Of a DNA stretch of 7,504 nt, positions 5,867-7,504 are shown piece by piece (the stretch's first letter is position 1; every line of letters begins with the position of its first letter). Both the position numbers and the translations under genes were made by a program. The notes under the pieces are model-generated. The model did no database searches and had not been told where the DNA came from. It saw only the letters and a list, made by a program, of their open reading frames with translations. Location of the stretch: NCBI GenBank assembly GCA_029784795.1, contig JAFMAW010000042.1:1-7504 (forward strand), written 5' to 3'. This DNA comes from Nitrososphaerota archaeon. GTDB lineage: Archaea; Thermoproteota; Nitrososphaeria; Nitrososphaerales; UBA183.

Positions 5867-6028
5867 ATGCGGGTTGGGACCAACCTCCCGCCCTGTATGA
5901 AGGTCCTAAACCGCAAGGCCTACGAGTGGAGGAGGGACCACCGCGCCGAGGTCCTCGCTCAGCTCAAGCTCTACCTGGAGAAGGGGGAGGCGCGGCTCCC
6001 CCGCACCGGCTTGTGGCAGGACGCCTAG
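5867..6028 (+). CDS. Small basic helical protein of unknown function (53 aa, or 43 aa from the second ATG)
   Basis: No family is recognised. From ATG 5867 the protein is 53 residues; from ATG 5897 it is 43 (MKVLNRKAYEWRRDHRAEVL onward, ending LPRTGLWQDA). Support for coding: about 40 of the 42 codons after ATG 5897 end in G or C, and they use the preferred codons of the neighbours (CTC, AAG, GAG, AGG). The middle is strongly helical, basic and amphipathic (KAYEWRRDHRAEVLAQLKLY), with no signal peptide or membrane segment. It lies 28 bases after glnA on the same strand, so it may be read with glnA or from the palindrome region at 5836-5851. ATG 5867 is the first possible start, since a stop directly precedes it. 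ATG 5897 lies after a small inverted repeat (GGTTGG-GA-CCAACC, 5872-5885). No clear ribosome binding site favours either start. Confidence 0.5.
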   Translation: MRVGTNLPPCMKVLNRKAYEWRRDHRAEVLAQLKLYLEKGEARLPRTGLWQDA

Positions 6029-6130
6029 ACCTCGCTGCCGCCGGCTGGTTTCTGCCCTCGGGTCCATCCCCGCATGACGAACTCCGTCAGCCCCCCGGCC
6101 CAGCGTCCGTCGGCGAGGACGGCGGCTCGC

Positions 6131-7015
6131 CTATGCCTTTTTGTGGGCGCTGACCAGCGCATGGGTGAACCAGTCGCCTTCGAACGGGAGCAGGTCCATG
6201 GGGTTGCGGGTCCACCTCCCTTCGTAGAACTCCTCGACCTCATCAGCGGCGAACCCCGCCCTCTCCAACGTCCCCATGAGACTCGCCCTGGACAGGGTGT
6301 CTCCCAGGCCGAGCTCCCTAGCCTTCCTGAGGCTCCTCGAACCGCGTCGTAGGAAGGTAGCCGAGAAGAGCAGCTTCCCCCGTGGGAGGAGGATGCGGCG
6401 CGCTTCGGCGAAGGCCGCCCCGGCGTCGGGGACGTTGTCGAACCCGAAGTAAGACGTCGCCAGCGGCGCGACCCCAGTCGCCACGGCCATGTGCTTGGCG
6501 TCCATCACGCAGAGGGACACACGGCCGTAGGAGCCGTCAGCCCTCAGCTTCTGCATGGCCCCCCTGAGCGGCGCCTCGTCCACGTCGGTGGCCAGGATGC
6601 CGCCCGCCCTCAGGCGCTTGGCCATGACCAGCACCAGGGTGCCCATCCCAGACGCCACGTCCACCGCCCACTCTGACTCGGAGCCCAGCGCCGCGAGAGA
6701 CCGGACCAGCCGCCCGTCGGCTTCGACGAGCCCGTCGGGGAGGTAAGATGCGTACCTCCTGCGAATCCGGTCGTACTTCGCCACGTCTGGTATATTCACC
6801 TTCCATGAGAACTCGCCTCCGCTCAGCCTGGCCTCCTTCAGGAGGGGGACTTCGCCCTTCACCTGGAAGAGGTGCCCGAAGGGGCACGTGAACTCGCCGT
6901 CGACGAGGCGCCCGCCGGCCGTCGTGCCCGCGTATCCCAGCTTGCCATGGCAGGCGGGGCATGCGAGCCTCGCGGCCATCCGCTTCTTCATCTGACCGGC
7001 GTCCCCGCGCGGCAT
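6131..7015 (-). CDS. Trm112-like zinc ribbon fused to a class I SAM-dependent methyltransferase
   Basis: 294 residues from ATG 7015, or 286 from ATG 6991 (MKKRMAARLACPAC), which looks more natural. N-terminal zinc ribbon: CPAC (Cys19, Cys22), then CPFGH (Cys44, His48) and the EVPLL stretch typical of Trm112/RlmA-type ribbons. The Rossmann methyltransferase domain starts near 105. Motif I is VDVASGMGTL (118-127), with Gly-x-Gly rather than the full GxGxG. An acidic loop follows at ILATDVD (140-146) for the SAM ribose, and a later FGFDNVPDAGAAFAEARRIL segment leads to the RGKLLFSA strand. Bacterial RlmA (23S rRNA guanine methylation) has the same order of domains, but many archaeal fusions of this type have unknown substrates, so no substrate is assigned. 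It stands alone on the minus strand, facing glnA and the small protein; a T5 run at 6136-6140, inside its 3' end, could stop plus-strand transcripts. Confidence 0.8.
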   Translation of the reverse strand: MPRGDAGQMKKRMAARLACPACHGKLGYAGTTAGGRLVDGEFTCPFGHLFQVKGEVPLLKEARLSGGEFSWKVNIPDVAKYDRIRRRYASYLPDGLVEADGRLVRSLAALGSESEWAVDVASGMGTLVLVMAKRLRAGGILATDVDEAPLRGAMQKLRADGSYGRVSLCVMDAKHMAVATGVAPLATSYFGFDNVPDAGAAFAEARRILLPRGKLLFSATFLRRGSRSLRKARELGLGDTLSRASLMGTLERAGFAADEVEEFYEGRWTRNPMDLLPFEGDWFTHALVSAHKKA

Positions 7016-7202
7016 CGGTCCCTTCTCGGCCCGCCGGGCGCAGGCGCTCGACCCACGCCTGGATTCGTCCCGGGGGCCGCTTGACTTTGTTGTTCCGAAA
7101 CGGTTAGGGCGGCCGACCCTCCGGCGGGCCCCCGAAGCCCCCTGTTATCGGCCAGGCAGGAGCGCAGACCCTGAGAGGGCATTCAGACCAATCCGCTGCC
7201 GT

Positions 7203-7252
7203 GTTCCAACTCCGTTCCAACCCGTTCGGGAACGGGTGTTCCTCGGGGTTCC
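7203..7252. repeat. Evenly spaced GTTCC repeats with a central inverted repeat
   Basis: GTTCC occurs at 7203, 7214, 7238 and 7248, with a GTTCG variant at 7224. The spacings are 11, 10, 14 and 10 bases, so most copies face the same side of the helix. The central unit CCCGTTCGGGAACGGG (7221-7236) is an inverted repeat with 7-base arms and a 2-base centre. The array ends about 30 bases before the start of the exported protein gene, where a regulator would bind. Confidence 0.45.
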
Positions 7253-7282
7253 TAATCTCCCCCAGCCTCCAAGGGGGCATCG

Positions 7283-7504
7283 ATGAAGAAAACATATGTC
7301 GCGACAGTCGCGATCACAGCGGCTCTAGTGATAGTACTGGCGGCCGCGATCGCACCAATCAATCAGCCAGCCCAGGCGAAGTCCGGGACTTTGGCGGTCA
7401 TGGGGACGGATCCCCCTGTCACCTCGACCGGCATCAGCTCTGCCACCATGTCCTACAGCTCCGTCAGCGCCCACACCGCAGGCTCTGACATGTCGAGCGG
7501 GTGG
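7283..7504 (+). CDS. Exported DUF4382-like protein (N-terminal part)
   Basis: 74 codons are visible; the gene runs off the window edge. A classic Sec signal peptide is seen: MKKTY, a hydrophobic core to about residue 24, then PAQA before KSG, a likely signal peptidase site near residue 32. The mature start (GTLAVMGTDPPVTSTGISSA, then a MSYSSVSAHTAG strand and GW) resembles DUF4382 domains of archaeal and bacterial exported proteins, which begin with G-x-L-x-V-x-x-T-D-P/A-P and contain a T/S-Y-S-x-V-x-x-H strand. Their function is not established. A G-rich stretch (AAGGGGG) ends about 6 bases before ATG 7283, and a weak A/T pocket (CCTAATCT, 7251-7258) lies at TATA distance. The GTTCC array upstream is a likely control region. 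Confidence 0.65.
   Translation, partial: MKKTYVATVAITAALVIVLAAAIAPINQPAQAKSGTLAVMGTDPPVTSTGISSATMSYSSVSAHTAGSDMSSGW

Noticed and set aside
7203..7236. Possible tRNA T-arm (GTTCCAAC strings)
   Set aside because: The words are spaced as repeats, position 57 would be C instead of a purine, and no acceptor, D or anticodon arm can be folded around them.
7104..7295. 63-codon minus-strand frame upstream of the DUF4382-like gene
   Set aside because: It overlaps the start of the exported gene and the repeat array, has no start signal, and its composition does not resemble the neighbouring proteins.

Overview
The window is high-GC DNA (Arg mostly AGG, third codon positions mostly G/C) that reads as archaeal. 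Evidence: short A/T-rich TATA-like boxes sit about 25-35 bases before starts in otherwise GC-rich DNA, leaders are very short or absent, and the gene set fits (NurA-type nuclease, Lrp/AsnC regulator, type I glutamine synthetase, winged-helix proteins, a sequon-rich exported protein, a DUF4382-type exported protein). A TACK-type or Thermoplasmata-like lineage is possible, but the sequence does not settle which.

Layout. 1-693 (minus) is an open-ended frame: about 180 residues of NurA-like nuclease, then 40-50 residues that look like the C-terminal half of a bacterial FabH. I suspect a misjoin near 130-160. A short intergenic region (694-778) with two perfect palindromes separates it from a divergent winged-helix protein (779-1285, plus). 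That gene overlaps tail-to-tail with a second winged-helix protein (1260-1772, minus). Next on the minus strand are an exported beta-propeller-like glycoprotein (1868-3229), a third winged-helix protein directly upstream of it (3248-3766), and an Lrp/AsnC regulator (3805-4314). Glutamine synthetase (4390-5838, plus) is divergent from the regulator, and the two appear to share one symmetric TATA element. Downstream are a probable 53-residue small protein (5867-6028, plus), a zinc-ribbon plus SAM-methyltransferase fusion (6131-7015, minus), and the start of an exported DUF4382-like protein (7283 to the edge, plus), preceded by regularly spaced GTTCC repeats.

How the parts fit. Lrp/glnA looks like a nitrogen-control pair. 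The most unusual content is a trio of small winged-helix proteins that share an N-terminal two-strand module of the form VxIxxxGxxExE. Two of them (779-1285 and 3248-3766) align almost without gaps through the DNA-binding domain. One is the likely operon partner of the exported propeller protein; another sits beside paired palindromic operators. I infer a lineage-specific regulator family tied partly to cell-surface genes; its function is not shown by the sequence. No rRNA, tRNA, CRISPR array or insertion sequence was seen.
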